Notes under the pieces: generated by a model
What the model saw: only the letters and a program-made list of their open reading frames with translations
Database searches by the model: none
What the model was told of the DNA's origin: nothing
Source of the DNA: Bog-473 sp963707835
GTDB taxonomy: Bacteria > Actinomycetota > Acidimicrobiia > Acidimicrobiales > RAAP-2
Length of the DNA: 64,000 bases
Assembly (NCBI GenBank): GCA_963707835.1
Contig: CAVPRI010000002.1
Coordinates: 806,001 to 870,000, forward strand
Direction: 5' to 3'
In this document: piece by piece, positions 8,558-17,106 of the stretch
How positions within the stretch are numbered: the stretch's first letter is position 1
How the letters are laid out: every line of letters starts with the position of its first letter
Program-made: the position numbers and the translations under genes

Positions 8558-9901
8558 TCAGAACAGCCGCTGCAGCAGGGTCTCGGGGGGCACATCGCCT
8601 TGCAGACGGACCGCGACGCGTACGTGCTGGTTGCCCGAGGCCGCAACGATCGTCCCGACACGGGCGCCGCGGCGCGACCGGTTGCTCAGGCCGCCTGCCA
8701 GCAAGAACTGCTGCGTGACGCGATGACCGGCCCAGGTGAGCAACGACGCCGACTGCGACGCGGCGGCACCGACCGTTCGCCCGGAGTGGCCCACGTTCGC
8801 CACCACCTGGCCGCGGCGCACCACCGTCGTGGCGTGGACCTGTGACCCCGCCACCCTGGCGAGCGCCAGCGCGTGCATTCCGGCCTGGGCCAACACCGAG
8901 GAACCCAGCTGTCCAGTCACCGCCGCCAGCACCAGTACCGAGCGTCCACCCACACTGCGGTCGATGGCCAGCACGTCGCACCCTCCGGCGGCCGAGCTGT
9001 AGCCGGACTTCACCCCGACCACGCCGGGGACGCCAAGCAACGGCGTGTAGCTCGGGATCGTTCCGGCGACGGGCAGCGAGACGCTCGGCAGCCGCACCAG
9101 GGATGCGAACAGGGGGTCCTCCATGTCAAGGTTGGCCACCTTCAGCAGCTCCGACGCCGTCGACTGCGACTGGGAGCTGATCCCGCTGGGATCCGCGAAA
9201 CGCGACTGCGTCATGCCCAGCTCCGCCGCAGTGGCGTTCATCTTGTCGACGAAGGCGGCGATGGTCCCGGCGTCCCAACGGGCGAGCAGGTCGGCGTAGT
9301 TGTCCGCCGAGTGGACGAGCATCCCGGCCAGCAGCTGTCCCTCGGTGAGCTGCTCGCCCGCCGCGACCTTGGCATCCGAATTGCCCGCGCCGTCGTCGAT
9401 CAGGTAGTCGTACACGTCACCCTCGGTGACGCTCACGCTCGGCCCGGACTGGCCCGGGAACAAGGGGTGGTCGTGCAGCACCACGTAGGCGGTCATGAGC
9501 TTGGTCAGGCTGGCGACCGGCGCCGGCTGCTCGGCAGCCGAGGTCAGGGTCACGCCCAGGCTCGGGATGGCGACCGCCGCTTGCCCCAGGGTCGGCCAAG
9601 GCAAGGACAGCGGGGCGTCGGAGCCCGCGACATGCTGCGCCGGCAACGATGTCACGGTCGGAGGCGGCTCCGGCCGGCGGAGCCGGAGCTCAGCTCCGTA
9701 GGCGCCAGCTCCCGCCACGAGGAGGACGAGCACGGTCAGCGCTACCCACAGGCCGCGGCGGCGGTGCTTGGGGAGGGCATGACGGCCGCGCCGGTTCCGG
9801 CCGGAGGACTCCGGAGGCGGGGGCGCCGCGGCCGGGTACCCGGGCAGCGTGTCGATCCGGAAGGGCGCCACCATGAGGGGCACCGAAACCTGCTCGCTCA
9901 C
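8558..9901 (-). CDS. D-alanyl-D-alanine carboxypeptidase (peptidase S11 family)
   Basis: This penicillin-binding serine peptidase is expected to trim the terminal D-Ala of peptidoglycan stem peptides outside the cell. The 447-residue protein has a cytoplasmic basic segment (about residues 33-48), one membrane anchor (about 50-70, GLWVALTVLVLLVAGAGAYGA), and a proline-rich linker. The S11 catalytic motifs follow: SLTK with the nucleophile, SADN, and KSG in the position of the usual KTG. A C-terminal domain of roughly 120 residues resembles the PBP5-type cap. The GTG start at 9901 overlaps the ftsK TGA by four bases, so it is coupled to the chromosome-segregation translocase. The KSG variant is tolerated in several S11 enzymes. 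Confidence 0.87.
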   Translation of the reverse strand: MSEQVSVPLMVAPFRIDTLPGYPAAAPPPPESSGRNRRGRHALPKHRRRGLWVALTVLVLLVAGAGAYGAELRLRRPEPPPTVTSLPAQHVAGSDAPLSLPWPTLGQAAVAIPSLGVTLTSAAEQPAPVASLTKLMTAYVVLHDHPLFPGQSGPSVSVTEGDVYDYLIDDGAGNSDAKVAAGEQLTEGQLLAGMLVHSADNYADLLARWDAGTIAAFVDKMNATAAELGMTQSRFADPSGISSQSQSTASELLKVANLDMEDPLFASLVRLPSVSLPVAGTIPSYTPLLGVPGVVGVKSGYSSAAGGCDVLAIDRSVGGRSVLVLAAVTGQLGSSVLAQAGMHALALARVAGSQVHATTVVRRGQVVANVGHSGRTVGAAASQSASLLTWAGHRVTQQFLLAGGLSNRSRRGARVGTIVAASGNQHVRVAVRLQGDVPPETLLQRLF

Positions 9902-12343
9902 CTCCCGTGCAGCCCGTCGAGCTCCTCGGGGGTCATGAGGACAGCGCGGGCCTTCGAACCCTCGCTCGGACCGACCACGCCCGACTGCTCGAGCAGGTCC
10001 ATGAGACGCCCGGCGCGGGCGAAGCCAACGCGCAGCTTCCGCTGCAGCATGGAGGTGGAACCGAGCTGGGACCGCACGACCAGATCGCGCGCCTGGACCA
10101 ACAGCTCGTCGTCGTCACCCTCACCACCGGCCAGCGAGGGTCCGTCGTCGACCACCTCGATCCCGACGATGGCCTCGGTCTGCCCGCCCTGGGACCGCCA
10201 GTGCCGCACGACGGAGCGCACCTCCTCCTCGGAGACCCACGGCGCCTGGAGCCGTCGGGGGATGTTCGACGACGCGGTGAGGAGCAACATGTCCCCCTTG
10301 CCGATGAGGCGCTCCGCTCCGGGCTGGTCGAGGATCACCCGGCTGTCGGCCAACGAGGACACCGAGAAGGCCATGCGGCTGGGGATATTGGCCTTGATCA
10401 CGCCCGTGATGACATCCACCGAAGGACGCTGCGTGGCGATCACCAGGTGGATGCCCACGGCACGGGCCATCTGGGCGATGCGGACGATCGAGTCCTCGAC
10501 GTCACGCGCCGCCACCATCATGAGGTCGTTGAGCTCGTCGACGATGACCAGGATGAAGGGCAGCGTCTGGGGTGGCTCGGGCTCGTCGGGCAGCTCGGCC
10601 TCGTGCTCGAGGGCGGGGTGGTCCTCGCCGAGCGCACTCGCTGCGACCTCGCGCACGCGGCGGCGGTCCGAGACCGGCGCGGGCGCGATCAGGCCCTCCC
10701 CGACCAGCTGGTTGTAGCCCGTGATGTCGCGCACGCCGTTCTCGGCCAGCAGGTCGTACCGACGCTCCATCTCCTTGACCGCCCACGCCAGCGCGTTGGC
10801 CGCCTTCTTGGGGTCGACCACCACGGGGTTGAGCAGGTGCGGGAGCCCGTCGTACTGACCGAGCTCGACCCGCTTGGGGTCGACCAGGATCATCTTGACG
10901 TGGTCGGGGTCCTCCCGCATGAGGATCGACGTGATGATCGAGTTCATGCACGACGACTTCCCGGCGCCGGTGGCACCGGAGATGAGGACATGGGGCATGG
11001 CGGCCAGGTTCTCCATGACCGCCCGCCCGGCGATGTCGCGTCCCATGGCGACCTCGAGCGGGTGGACCGAGGTGTGCGCCTCGTTCGAGTCGAGGATGTC
11101 GCGCAGCGAGACGAGCTGGCGCGTCCGGTTGGGGACCTCCACCCCGATGGCCGACTTGCCCGGGATGGGTGCCAGGATGCGCACGTCGGGCGAGGCCATG
11201 GCGTAGGCGATGTCCTTGGAGAGGCTCGTGACGCGGGCCACCTTCACCCCGGGGCCCAGCTCGAGCTCGTAGCGGGTCACCGTCGGGCCTACCCGGCTCC
11301 CGACCAGGCGAGTCTCCACGCCGTGGGCCGCCAACGCCTCGACCAGGTCCTCACCAGCCTCGTCGATCTGACGCTGGTCGAGACGCAGCTTCTTGGAGGC
11401 TTGCAGCAGCGACATGGGGGGAAGCACCCAGTCGCCCCCGCTCGAGGCGACCACGTGGGGCGCCTCCTGGCCACCCGCGAGCACCGGCTCAGCCTCGGGT
11501 TCGGGCTCCGGCTCGATCTCGGGCTCGTCCACGTCCGGCTCGACCGCAGCATCGAGGTCCTCGGAGGACACTTCGTCAGGGGCGACGTCCTCGAGGTCCA
11601 CCCGGCGGCGACGCGGCGAGGCCGGCAGCACCTCGGCGTCGTCCCCGTCCGTGGCGGCTCCCTCCACGACGACGAAGGGCTTGCCGTGCCACAGCTCGGC
11701 GGCCTTGCGCCCGGCCACCATGCCGGCCGTGCGCAGCGATCGGCCCACCGTGGCGAGGGGGATGCCGGTGGCGATCAGCACGGCGATCACGATCACGGCG
11801 ACCAGGAGGACGGCGGCGCCCGCCGTGCCCAGCCCGGCATGGAGCGGTCGGCCGACCGCCACGCCGAGGTACCCGCCGCCGTCGCGCACGGCGTTCGAAG
11901 CCGAGAACGACGGTGCGTGCTTGGCCAGCTCGGCCAGACCGCAGACCCCCAGGAGCCCCAGAACCGTGCCGATGGCCAGGCGCCAGGGATCGGCCCCCTC
12001 CCGCCGAACCTCCAGGGCGTCCTCGTCGGTCGCGCCCCGGTCGAACAGGAGAAGCGCGCCCACGGCGAAGGCCACCGGCGGGAGGAGCACCCTGGCCCAC
12101 CCGGCCAGATACGCCAGCCCGAGGTTGGCTGCGTGCCCGATCGGGCCCAGCTGCTGGCCCCACAGCGCCAGAGCCAGGAGGACACCGAGCGTCATGAGCA
12201 CCACCGCCCACAGGTCACGGGCCTGGACGCGCCAGAACGGCGGACGACTCGGCTCGGGCTTCTGCCTGGTGCGGGACGCCGATTTCTTGGCGGTCGAGCG
12301 GCTCGAGGCGCGCGCTCGGCGCCCTCCCGCGGGTCTTGGTCAC
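9898..12343 (-). CDS. ftsK: DNA translocase FtsK/SpoIIIE, probable N-terminal frame break
   Basis: FtsK pumps DNA through the division septum so that chromosome termini separate before the septum closes. A clean reading frame runs from a GTG at 12204. The N-terminus of known actinobacterial FtsK (basic tail, then PPFWRVQARDLW) continues upstream in the same frame without a start codon. A one-base correction near 12300-12330 joins it to GTG-ACC-AAG at 12343, which I take as the true start. Domains: about four membrane helices (first about 170 residues), an acidic linker, then the alpha-beta motor with Walker A GATGAGKSS and Walker B LPFILVIVDELNDL. The C-terminal gamma winged helix ends in MTPEELDGLHGR. 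It overlaps the carboxypeptidase gene at its 3' end. Confidence 0.92.
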
Positions 12344-12440
12344 CACAGTGGGGCCGAGATTACTGGCTGACCTGGTCCTTTCAGTGGACACCCCCTGACC
12401 TGGCGTGCCCGCCCCGCGTAGCGTGCCGCCCGTGGTACTA

Positions 12441-12454
12441 CGAACATATGTTCG
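12441..12454. promoter_or_regulatory. LexA (SOS) box
   Basis: CGAACATATGTTCG is a perfect 14-bp palindrome matching the actinobacterial/Gram-positive SOS consensus CGAACNNNNGTTCG. It ends one base before the -10 hexamer of the radical-SAM gene, so LexA bound here would block its promoter. The divergent ftsK start is about 100 bp away on the other side, so it could also be affected. Confidence 0.85.
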
Positions 12455-12455
12455 C

Positions 12456-12461
12456 TATCCT
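12456..12461 (+). promoter_or_regulatory. Predicted -10 of the radical-SAM gene (leaderless)
   Basis: TATCCT is followed by six bases and then the ATG at 12468, so transcription would begin at the start codon. It directly abuts the LexA palindrome. Confidence 0.65.
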
Positions 12462-12467
12462 AGACCC

Positions 12468-13526
12468 ATGGGGCTCCGGTGGACCCTGGCGGAGAAAGAG
12501 GAGCGTGGGGCGCTGTTCCCCGACGAGCGCGCGGCCGAACGGCACGTCGGCCGTGGTGCCTACCAGGGGATGGAGTTCCTCCACGTCAACGCCCGGAGCA
12601 TCGTCAACACGGTGCCCGAGGCCAGCCTGGTGCCGTTCCGCTACACCGTGAATCCGTATCGAGGCTGCAGCCACGCCTGCGTGTACTGCTTCGCCCGGCC
12701 CACCCACGACTATCTCGGACTGGGGATCGGCGCCGACTTCGAGCGCCGGATCGTGGTCAAGGTGAACGCCGTCGAGCGCCTACGGGCTGAGCTGCGCGCG
12801 CCGGGATGGCACGGGGACCCGATCGCCATGGGCACCAACACCGACCCGTACCAGCACGCCGAGGGCAAGTACCACCTGACCCGCGGCATCGTCGAGACGT
12901 TGGCGGCGGCACGCAACCCCTTCAGCGTCCTGACCAAGTCCACCCTGATCCTGCGTGACGGCGCGCTGCTGGCCGCGGCGCGTGAGCGCGCCGAGGTCTC
13001 GGTGAGCTTCTCCATCGGCACGCTCGACCGCGCCGTGTGGCGGCTGACCGAGCCGGGCACTCCCCCACCGGACCGCCGCGTGGCGGCGTTGCGCCGGCTG
13101 ACCGCCATGGGAGTCCCCTGCGGCGTCCTCGTGGCGCCGGTGCTACCCGGGCTCTCCGACACCGAGGAGCAGCTGCGCGCTGTGGTCGAGGCCTGTGCCG
13201 ACGCGGGGGCGGTCTCGATCGGCTGCGCGCCACTGCACCTGCGGGGCTCGCTCCGCCGGCACTACTTCGACTGGCTCGAGGCGGCGCGCCCGGACCTGGT
13301 CCGCCTGCACCAGAGCCGGTTCCGCGGTGGCGCCTACCAGCCCGAGGCCGAGCGGGCACGGATCGAACGCATCGTCCGCGAGACGGCCCGGGCCTACGGA
13401 GTGACCGGACGCGACCGGTACCGGACCAGGCCGTCGATCGCCAGCACGGGCCCACCGGCGGAACCGGAGGGGTCGGGATCTTCGGCCGAGCCGAGAGAGA
13501 CCTGGGCGCAACTGCGGCTGATCTGA
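12468..13526 (+). CDS. Radical SAM protein of the Rv2578c / SplB-like family, SOS-controlled
   Basis: The 352-residue protein carries the radical-SAM cluster motif CSHACVYC (CxxxCxxC, about residues 66-73) preceded by NPYRGC, as in the spore-photoproduct-lyase-like branch. Further conserved pieces are GTNTDPYQHAEGKY and VLTKSTLILRD, typical of proteins annotated Rv2578c in mycobacteria. The substrate is unknown. The LexA box and the resemblance to photoproduct lyases suggest nucleic-acid repair or a damage response, which is inference. I chose ATG at 12468 since GLRWTLAEKEE follows and a promoter with -10 six bases upstream fits exactly. The reading frame extends 21 codons further up through the LexA box, which is unlikely to be coding. 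It is divergent from ftsK. Confidence 0.88.
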   Translation: MGLRWTLAEKEERGALFPDERAAERHVGRGAYQGMEFLHVNARSIVNTVPEASLVPFRYTVNPYRGCSHACVYCFARPTHDYLGLGIGADFERRIVVKVNAVERLRAELRAPGWHGDPIAMGTNTDPYQHAEGKYHLTRGIVETLAAARNPFSVLTKSTLILRDGALLAAARERAEVSVSFSIGTLDRAVWRLTEPGTPPPDRRVAALRRLTAMGVPCGVLVAPVLPGLSDTEEQLRAVVEACADAGAVSIGCAPLHLRGSLRRHYFDWLEAARPDLVRLHQSRFRGGAYQPEAERARIERIVRETARAYGVTGRDRYRTRPSIASTGPPAEPEGSGSSAEPRETWAQLRLI

Positions 13527-13724
13527 ACGGGCCAGCGGGGTACCCGCCGGGCCGGACGTGGCACCGCACCCTCGGTGACTCCGGCCTCGTGCCGTGAACG
13601 GCGGGGTTGCAACCCCGGTTCGCCATCACACTGGTTGCTCAAGCCATCTCCACACGGTGTCGATAACTCCTGCGTGACACCGGATTACGCCGACGTCACC
13701 GGCCAGCGCGAAGTCGGAGCGCCC

Positions 13725-16523
13725 ATGGGGGAAATCGATGTCGAGCGGGACGGCCTCCCAGCTGGGGCCGCGCCGGCGACGAATGCCGCGCCGGCGACGA
13801 ATGCCGTGCCGGCCGAGGAGATCCCGGCCCTCGCCAGTGGGGACTCGCCGGCGACGCGCCCGCAGTGGCTGACCGGGGTCGCCATCGGCACTTTCTCGGC
13901 GTGCCTGGCACTGGTGACGATCGCCCTCTTGGCCTTCGGCCCGCTCCAGGGTGCGGGACCGGTCCGGCTCCTGATCCCGCAGTGGCAGATGTTCGCCATC
14001 TTCAGCGTGCTGTGGGTGGCTGCGCTCTGGGGTGCCGTCACGTTGCACTATCGCGGCAACACCACCGCGATCGAGCTGGACGCCGTCCCGATGTCGATCG
14101 GCCTGGTCTTCCTGTCGCCGAAATTCCTCGAGCTGGGCTGCGTGGTCGGAGCGGCGTTCGTGTACGCCGTGGTGCACCGCCAGCGACCCCTCAAGCTCTC
14201 CTTCAACGTGGCGTCGTACGCCTCGTGCGCCGCCGTCGCCGCGGTGACGTTCAGAGAGCTCCTCGGAGGGCAGAGCCCCGTCAGCCTGCGCGGGTGGGGC
14301 GCCCTCGCCGCCGCGCTGTTGGCCCGAGAGCTCGTCGTGACGACGAACATCGCGCTGGTCACGAGGTTGGCCGGCCAGACCAAAGAGCACCGGACGGGCT
14401 ACGAGCTCGGGACCCGTGCCATGTTCTTCGCCGCCAGCACGTGCCTGGCCATCGTGGTCGTCGACGCGCTCTGGTTCAACCTCCGCGCCATGGTCCCCCT
14501 CCTGCTGGTCGCGGCGATGATCATCGTCGCGTACCGCGGCTACACGCGCCTTACGTTGCGCTTCGCCTCGTTGCAGCGCCTCTACGACTTCAGTCGCGCC
14601 CTGGGCACCACCAACCTCGAACCCTCGTCGATGAGCGTCGAGGTCCTGCGGCGGGTCTGCACGGTGATGCGGGCACGCCGCGCCCAGCTGGTGCTGGCCG
14701 AACCGTCCGGCATCCCGCGTCGAATCTGCTTGGACGACCACGGTCCTTCGGGAGTGGAGCCCATACAGCTCGACGAGGCGTCGTTCATCACTCGTTGCAT
14801 CGAATCGGGAGTCGCCTCGCTGCATGCGGGCCCGAGCGCACGTCAACACACCACCAACCACGACCCGGTGGCGGGCCGTTACACGGCTGCCCTGGTCGCC
14901 CCCCTGATGGACCAGAACCGGGCGATCGGCGCCATCGTCGCACTCGATCGCGACGAGGAGCTCGACGAGTTCGACGAGGACGACCTCCGACTCTTCGAGA
15001 CCCTGGTGGCCCACGCCAGCGCCAACCTCGAACGAGCACGGCTCGTCGAGGAGCTCCGCTACGAGGTCGACAGCAAGTCCCACCAGGCCACGCACGACAT
15101 GCTCACGGGTCTCCCCAACCGCACGCTGTTCCTCTCCCGGGCCACCAGCGCGCTCGCCGCCAGCCCCGGCGTGGCCATCGTCCTCTTGGACCTGGACCGC
15201 TTCAAGGACGTCAACGACACCCTCGGTCACGCCATCGGCGACCGGCTGCTCTGCGAGATCGCCGAGCGCCTCCGGCGCGCCGTGCCCGAGACGGCCACCG
15301 TGGCCCGCCTCGGTGGCGACGAGTTCGCCTTCGTCATCCCCGATGTCGTCGACGCCGGGGAAGCGGTCGAACAGGTCACCGAGATCCACCGCGTCCTGAC
15401 GCATCCGATCGAGATCGACGGGCTCACCCTGGCGGTGACCGCTAGCGCGGGCATCGCCTTGGCGCCGACACACGGCGGCGACGTGGCGCTCCTCCTCCAA
15501 CGGGCCGACATCGCCATGTACGTGGCCAAGGAGCGCCGGACCGTGGCGGAGATCTACTCGGTCGAGCACGACCAGAGCATGCGCCGATGGCTCACCCTCG
15601 GCGGGCTGCTGACCCATGCGCTCGAGACCAGGACCGAGCTCAGTGTCGTGTACCACGCGGTCGCCGACGTCAAGACCCGCCAGGTGGTCCAGGTCGAGGC
15701 CCTGGCCCGGTGGAACCAGCCCGAGCAGGGACCGGTTCCTCCCGACGAGTTCATCGCCATCGCCGAGCAGATGGGCATGATCAGCCAGATCAGCGACTTC
15801 GTCCTCTCGGAGTCCTGCGCGCACTTGGCGGATTGGCGCCGGGCCGGACTCAACATCGGCATGGCCGTCAACGTCTCGGGGCGTGAGTTGATCGACGGCA
15901 GCCTGGTCGATCGGGTTGCCTTCCACCTGCAGAACAACGGGCTGCCGACCGACGTCCTCACGCTCGAGGTCACCGAGACCGAGGTGATGGCCGACCTCCT
16001 TCAGGCGACACGGGTCCTCGACGAGCTCGCCGCACTCGGCGTTCGGATCGCCATCGACGACTACGGAACCGGGTACTCGTCGCTGGCATATATCCACCGG
16101 CTCCCGGTTCAGAAGCTCAAGATCGACCGATCCTTCGTGACCAATCTTCCCAACGAGCAGAGCAACCGGATCATCGTGCAGTCCTCCATCGCCATGGCGC
16201 ACTCGCTCGGGCTCAGCGTGGTTGCCGAGGGCGCCGAGGACGACATCACCTGCGCCCTTCTGGCCGAGGCCGGATGTGACCTCATCCAGGGGTACCACCT
16301 GGCGAAGCCGATGGCGGCTGACGACCTCAAGAGGTGGCTGCTCCAAGGTGCCGCGCGTCGAGTTCACGCCACTCGATCACCGCAGTCACCGGAACCTCCT
16401 GGTGGGCGCCTCGGCGCCGAACACCGGCACCCTCTTGTAGGACGGCGCACCGGTCCGCTCCGGCGGGCACGCTCGGGTCACCACCCAGAGCCGACCGTGG
16501 TTCGCTCCCCTCGCGCCACCTAG
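13725..16523 (+). CDS. Membrane GAF-GGDEF-EAL protein (cyclic-di-GMP turnover)
   Basis: Domains in order: a repetitive Ala/Pro/Thr segment (APATNA twice, from an 18-bp direct repeat), seven or eight membrane helices (about residues 47-275), a GAF-like domain (about 282-440), GGDEF (about 460-620) and EAL (about 640-890). The GGDEF signature is intact (RLGGDEF, about residue 528) with no RxxD inhibitory site upstream. EAL catalytic elements are also intact (VEALAR, NVSG, EVTETEV, DDYGTGYSSL, KIDRSF). Both synthase and phosphodiesterase activity are therefore possible, and the net direction cannot be told. A low-complexity tail of about 40 residues follows. I preferred ATG at 13725, with GGAG five bases upstream, over in-frame starts at 13575 or 13674. 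The 198 bp before it show no other feature, and a terminator follows. Confidence 0.88.
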   Translation: MGEIDVERDGLPAGAAPATNAAPATNAVPAEEIPALASGDSPATRPQWLTGVAIGTFSACLALVTIALLAFGPLQGAGPVRLLIPQWQMFAIFSVLWVAALWGAVTLHYRGNTTAIELDAVPMSIGLVFLSPKFLELGCVVGAAFVYAVVHRQRPLKLSFNVASYASCAAVAAVTFRELLGGQSPVSLRGWGALAAALLARELVVTTNIALVTRLAGQTKEHRTGYELGTRAMFFAASTCLAIVVVDALWFNLRAMVPLLLVAAMIIVAYRGYTRLTLRFASLQRLYDFSRALGTTNLEPSSMSVEVLRRVCTVMRARRAQLVLAEPSGIPRRICLDDHGPSGVEPIQLDEASFITRCIESGVASLHAGPSARQHTTNHDPVAGRYTAALVAPLMDQNRAIGAIVALDRDEELDEFDEDDLRLFETLVAHASANLERARLVEELRYEVDSKSHQATHDMLTGLPNRTLFLSRATSALAASPGVAIVLLDLDRFKDVNDTLGHAIGDRLLCEIAERLRRAVPETATVARLGGDEFAFVIPDVVDAGEAVEQVTEIHRVLTHPIEIDGLTLAVTASAGIALAPTHGGDVALLLQRADIAMYVAKERRTVAEIYSVEHDQSMRRWLTLGGLLTHALETRTELSVVYHAVADVKTRQVVQVEALARWNQPEQGPVPPDEFIAIAEQMGMISQISDFVLSESCAHLADWRRAGLNIGMAVNVSGRELIDGSLVDRVAFHLQNNGLPTDVLTLEVTETEVMADLLQATRVLDELAALGVRIAIDDYGTGYSSLAYIHRLPVQKLKIDRSFVTNLPNEQSNRIIVQSSIAMAHSLGLSVVAEGAEDDITCALLAEAGCDLIQGYHLAKPMAADDLKRWLLQGAARRVHATRSPQSPEPPGGRLGAEHRHPLVGRRTGPLRRARSGHHPEPTVVRSPRAT

Positions 16524-16550
16524 TTTCGGGACCCAGATCGCATCCGCGGG

Positions 16551-16588
16551 GTGCGCCGACGAAATTCGGATGCCGGCGCACTGATTTT
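16551..16588 (+). terminator. Intrinsic terminator after the GGDEF-EAL gene
   Basis: An 8-bp perfect stem (GTGCGCCG at 16551-16558 with CGGCGCAC at 16574-16581) closes a 15-base loop and is followed by TGATTTTTC, a genuine U-tract. A second stem, CGAAATC / GATTTCG (16593-16599 with 16606-16612), lies just beyond. Confidence 0.75.
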
Positions 16589-16750
16589 TCCGCGAAATCT
16601 TCCCGGATTTCGGCGATTCGAGAACTTCCTCAGCCGTGCCTGGACATAGGCATTGCACCGGCCATCTGAGCCTGTTTTCCCTGGCCACGTATCAACACTC
16701 GTCCAACTCTTGGTTGCGAACGGGTTGCGGGTTGGGCAAAACTTGTGCGC

Positions 16751-16801
16751 AGGAATGTGAGGGCGCTGAAAGCGCAATCAGCGAAGAGCCCCCACATTCC
16801 T
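16751..16801 (+). other. Long stem-loop upstream of the leader ORF
   Basis: The arms 16751-16764 and 16788-16801 form a 14-bp stem with one mismatch. Inside it GCTGA (16765-16769) pairs with TCAGC (16778-16782). The element ends 17 bases before a near-perfect Shine-Dalgarno sequence. No U-tract follows, so it looks like structured leader RNA more than a terminator. Confidence 0.6.
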
Positions 16802-16830
16802 CGGTACCGCGAGGTCAAAGGAGGTGTGAC

Positions 16831-16857
16831 ATGGCCGAAATCCACGGCTGGCGATGA
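16831..16857 (+). CDS. 8-codon leader peptide (MAEIHGWR) upstream of MFS exporter
   Basis: ATG-to-TGA reads MAEIHGWR. It is preceded by AAAGGAGGTG at 16818-16827, one of the strongest Shine-Dalgarno sequences in the window, spaced 3 bases from AUG counting the full purine run and about 7 from the GGAGG core. A 9-bp GC stem starts four bases after the stop. Translated leader plus hairpin upstream of an efflux-type transporter is the layout of ribosome-sensing attenuators. Translation of this ORF is not proven by sequence alone. Confidence 0.55.
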   Translation: MAEIHGWR

Positions 16858-16860
16858 AGC

Positions 16861-16884
16861 GAGGCGGCGATTCAGCGCCGCCTC
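16861..16884 (+). promoter_or_regulatory. Hairpin directly after the leader ORF (possible attenuator)
   Basis: GAGGCGGCG (16861-16869) and CGCCGCCTC (16876-16884) pair perfectly around the loop ATTCAG. A ribosome on the 8-codon ORF would cover the 5' flank. The downstream bases are not U-rich, so termination would have to be Rho-assisted or of the weak actinobacterial type. Confidence 0.55.
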
Positions 16885-16907
16885 CACAATCGGCTGGTGT
16901 CGTTCCT

Positions 16908-17000
16908 CCCCTAGGACACTCGGGGACCTGCGATGCCAGTATCGGCACGGCGGGGCATCACCTTTAGCGGTCAGCACGATCGCAGGGGGAGCCCCGCCGT
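16908..17000 (+). promoter_or_regulatory. Structured leader RNA with crossing stems (possible pseudoknot)
   Basis: CCTGCGAT (16927-16934) pairs with ATCGCAGG (16979-16986). CGGCGGGGC (16948-16956) pairs with GCCCCGCCG (16991-16999), and GGCA/TGCC extends that stem with a small bulge. The two helices cross, which is pseudoknot topology. TCCCC/GGGGA adds a short hairpin at 16908-16925. About 107 bases remain to the exporter start. I recognise no known riboswitch class. Confidence 0.45.
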
Positions 17001-17106
17001 TTGCCGTACGGGGCCAGGCGTTGCCGCTGCGGATCGCTCGAACTCATCGCCCCCGGCGCGCAATGGACATGACAGTCTGGGAGCCGTGGCGAGGGGCGTA
17101 CGGACT

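Noticed and set aside
16636..16857. A 73-codon open frame in the leader region upstream of the MFS gene
   Set aside because: It has no ribosome-binding site, runs through the long stem-loop, and its composition is not protein-like.
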